From positions 1 through 8,506 of the forward strand of contig JAEYSQ010000084.1 in the NCBI GenBank assembly GCA_023434465.1: 8,506 nt of DNA, given 5' to 3'. The stretch's first letter is position 1; each line of letters begins with the position of its first letter. The stretch comes from Actinomycetes bacterium. GTDB lineage: Bacteria; Actinomycetota; Thermoleophilia; Solirubrobacterales; 70-9. Below the pieces are notes generated by a model that was not told where the DNA came from, ran no database searches, and saw only the letters and a list, made by a program, of their open reading frames with translations. The position numbers and the translations under genes are program-made. This document shows, one piece after another, positions 6,815-8,506 of the stretch.

Positions 6815-7252
6815 ATGCTCTGTAAGCCCGCTTCCTGGGCCCGTAGACAGGACGAAATCGTGCAGGAAGGGACGGTTCTGCCGGTCCTCCTGGTCGTCGG
6901 AGTCCCGGACCCTGAAACCAGCTGCTACTTCTCCAAGTATCCGCAGGTATGAGGCTGGGCGACATGGCGCAGCGCCTGACAGAACTTCCGGTTTGACTAC
7001 GAGGACATGGTGGACAACATCGGCTTCGGCCGGGACTCCACCCATACCAAGCCCTGGTCGACCTCGCGAATCAATACCCCGGACGCCCAGCCGCACACCC
7101 TCGACCGCCATCCCGACACGACTGCGGTTCGGGAAGACCTGGATGCCGCCGTGTTCACCAGCGAATACGCGAGGCCGGCACTGACGGTACGACTCTTCCG
7201 GGCAGCCCGGAGCCTCAGCGTCGACCGGCTCGGTCGCCGCGAAAACGCCTGA
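6815..7252 (+). pseudogene. Decayed plus-strand gene with two in-frame stops; possibly sulfotransferase-like
   Basis: This is the only coding-like signal in the 482-bp stretch 6785-7266. One frame reads 45 codons from ATG 6815 to TGA 6950-6952, 8 codons to TGA 6977-6979, then 90 codons (6980-7252) to TGA. The last block has about 82% G/C at third positions (74 of 90 by hand), as expected for a true gene here. Between the stops a neighbouring frame is also protein-like (6949-6993, MRLGDMAQRLTELPV), so a -1 and a +1 shift would join all three pieces. The first block ends LPVLLVVGVPDPETSCYFSK..., and the last begins FRFDYEDMVDN. Together these faintly recall the phosphate-binding and YEDM regions of sulfotransferases, but I am not sure. 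No N-terminal half is visible. Sequencing error is an alternative, as is a short intact gene starting at 7007 or 7010 (GAGG 5 bases before the latter). Confidence 0.5.
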
Positions 7253-7266
7253 GCGGCCAGGCGCGC

Positions 7267-8088
7267 GTGATAGCGTCGCCCGCCGTGGCAGGCAACGGAC
7301 TGATCCGCATCATTGACCGCATGCCGGCACCCGTCGCGCGGCGGTTTCGGGCTGACTCGGTGTTGGCACGGGTGGCTCGTCCCTTGATCAACCGCTTTGC
7401 TCCGCAGGGGGAGACGGTAGTGACCGTCCGTTCCGGACCCGGTGAGGGCCTGAAGCTTCCGGTCCGGCTGAAAAGTGAAAAGTATTACTGGACCGGCGCC
7501 CACGAGCCTCATGTGCAGGCCGCGCTCGAGCGTCTGCTCGAGCCCGGGATGACCTTCTGGGACGTCGGAGCTCACATCGGATTCGTGACCACCATGGCCG
7601 CCCGGATGGTCGGGGATACCGGACGCGTGGTCTCTTTCGAACCGATGCCGGAGACGGCTGACCGGCTCCGGCGCTCGGTCGAACTGAATGGTTTCGGAAA
7701 CGTGACGGTGTTGCAGTGCGCGGTCGATGACTTCGCCGGCGAAAAGACCCTGCATCCCCCCAAAGCCAGCGGAGAGGGCGACATCGATGCGACTCAACCG
7801 ACGGTCATGTGGACCCTGGTCGACGAGATCGGGGCGGCAGGCGGCGTCACCGTCCAATGCAGACGCCTGAGCGATGTGGCCGAACAGTTTGGCGCACCGG
7901 ACCTGATCAAGATCGACGCTGAAGGCGCCGAAGTGGAGGTGCTCGCATCCGGGCTTGACTTGCTGGAGCAGCACGGAAGCCGGGTGATCATCGAGATATC
8001 GGATGACGAAACTCTCGGCCGCGCCAGAGCACTCCTTCCCGAGGCCACTTTCAAGCTGATCGGGGCCAACCACTGGCTGATCGACTAA
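7267..8088 (+). CDS. FkbM-family SAM-dependent methyltransferase
   Basis: This 273-residue enzyme probably O-methylates a sugar hydroxyl on a surface glycan or related metabolite. The N-terminal 50 residues are basic and variable. The SAM fold starts with FWDVGAHIGFVTTMAARMVG at 97-116 (motif I) and VVSFEPMPETADRLRRSVEL at 121-140, which has the Glu that binds the SAM ribose. The family hallmark PDLIKIDAEGAEVEVLASG is at 211-229, followed by IIEIS at 241-245. Length is typical of the family. The start is uncertain: GTG at 7267 has only a weak AGG upstream, and GTG 7285 or ATG 7321 would also keep the domain. It lies downstream of the decayed gene on the same strand, and its stop overlaps the convergent neighbour by 4 bp. 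The long minus-strand open frame across it is an antisense shadow. The family is firm; the substrate is unknown. Confidence 0.9.
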   Translation: MIASPAVAGNGLIRIIDRMPAPVARRFRADSVLARVARPLINRFAPQGETVVTVRSGPGEGLKLPVRLKSEKYYWTGAHEPHVQAALERLLEPGMTFWDVGAHIGFVTTMAARMVGDTGRVVSFEPMPETADRLRRSVELNGFGNVTVLQCAVDDFAGEKTLHPPKASGEGDIDATQPTVMWTLVDEIGAAGGVTVQCRRLSDVAEQFGAPDLIKIDAEGAEVEVLASGLDLLEQHGSRVIIEISDDETLGRARALLPEATFKLIGANHWLID

Positions 8089-8506
8089 TCAGAAACCTCG
8101 TCTTCTCCGGCCGTTCCTGACTCACCTGATCCGCCTTTTTCCCTGCTTGCGGAGAGCGCGAGAATCAGGCCGGCCGGCAGATACAGGTACCGATCGAGCA
8201 GATCGGGTTGGACCAGGCCCATGACCAGATAAGAGATCAGCGAGACGACGGTAGCCACCCGGACGGCGTCTGCGTCGCCACTAAATTGCCCACGCATCCG
8301 GAACCCTCGCCAGACGAACCCACCGTAGACCCAGAGGAACCCGATCAGGGCCAGGATCCCGCCCGATACCAACAACTGGAGGTAAATGTTGTGGGCCGAT
8401 TCGATCCACTCGAAGCCGTAGCCGGTGAGCGGACGATCTACGAAGAAACTTACCGACTGTTTGGCGAATTCAAGTCGTTTGTCGTTGCTGTCGATCGAAG
8501 CGATAC
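8085..8506 (-). CDS. O-antigen ligase / Wzy-like polymerase, C-terminal part (5' end cut by window edge)
   Basis: The minus frame is open from the right edge to TAG at 8087-8085, giving 139 visible residues of a larger membrane protein. The segment FFVDRPLTGYGF followed by ESAHNIYLQLLVSGG is the characteristic large periplasmic-loop end of the O-antigen ligase/polymerase family (PF04932 type), where the HN..Y region is conserved. Two hydrophobic helices follow (about 8384-8319 and 8258-8208 in genome positions), then a short one near 8190-8155, and a hydrophilic Gly/Glu/Ser tail ending GEDEVSD. Such proteins join glycan repeat units outside the cytoplasmic membrane or attach glycan to an acceptor. 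Its reading frame overlaps the FkbM gene tail-to-tail by 4 bp (CTAA). Polymerase versus ligase cannot be decided from this part. Confidence 0.87.
   Translation of the reverse strand, partial: IASIDSNDKRLEFAKQSVSFFVDRPLTGYGFEWIESAHNIYLQLLVSGGILALIGFLWVYGGFVWRGFRMRGQFSGDADAVRVATVVSLISYLVMGLVQPDLLDRYLYLPAGLILALSASREKGGSGESGTAGEDEVSD

Noticed and set aside
6809..7111. A 100-codon minus-strand open frame upstream of the flippase
   Set aside because: Its third positions are mixed and it opposes the plus frame with much stronger coding bias at 6980-7252. No motif was recognised. It is not excluded if the decayed-gene reading fails.
6997..8073. A 358-codon minus-strand open frame covering the FkbM gene
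   Set aside because: It is antisense to a gene with clear SAM-binding and FkbM motifs, shows no recognisable domain, and is explained by the G/C-rich codon pattern of the plus-strand gene.
1..8506. Search for tRNA, rRNA, CRISPR arrays, insertion sequences or attachment sites
   Set aside because: No cloverleaf-like sequence, regularly spaced short repeats, transposase-like protein or terminal inverted repeats were seen by eye. The only large repeat is the hydrolase gene duplication.

Overview
The window is GC-rich, with strongly G/C-biased third codon positions, frequent GTG starts and short or overlapping gene junctions. This suggests a high-GC actinobacterium. The secreted glycosidases with an ASAARPL-type signal end, next to exopolysaccharide genes, recall Thermoleophilia/Solirubrobacterales, but that placement is a family-level impression and not a measurement. 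The content is a cell-surface glycan locus: glycan-building, lipid-linked export and polymerisation genes beside secreted glycan-cleaving enzymes. I see no tRNA, rRNA, CRISPR array or insertion sequence.

Left part (1-2980, minus strand). One tightly packed operon reads leftwards. First is a small secreted, C-terminally membrane-anchored protein (2980-2492), started at a GTG with an ideal Shine-Dalgarno. Its stop overlaps the start of a clan GH-A glycoside hydrolase (2492-1035), followed after 2 bases by a second copy of the same hydrolase (1032 to beyond the left edge). The two hydrolases are about 79% identical over 300 residues with no gaps: a tandem duplication with a period of 1505 bp.

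Middle (2981-5284, plus strand). A 77-bp divergent spacer holding a perfect 7-bp inverted repeat separates that operon from a plus-strand operon: a WcaI/WbuB-like family 4 glycosyltransferase, an unrecognised tryptophan-rich 72-residue ORF, and a class I SAM methyltransferase whose GTG overlaps the small ORF's stop (GTGA).

Right part (5285-8506). A Wzx/MATE-like flippase (6784-5462, minus) converges on the methyltransferase. Upstream of it, 6785-7266 contains no intact gene but carries a plus-strand reading frame with coding-type codon use broken by two TGA codons. I interpret it as a decayed gene. Then comes an FkbM-family methyltransferase (7267-8088, plus), overlapping tail-to-tail by 4 bp with the C-terminal part of an O-antigen ligase/Wzy-like polymerase (8506-8085, minus, cut by the right edge).

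Together, the glycosyltransferase and methyltransferases would build and decorate a lipid-linked glycan, the flippase would export it, and the polymerase/ligase would extend or attach it outside. The secreted hydrolases may trim or release it. This pathway is inferred from families and proximity; no substrate can be read from the sequence.
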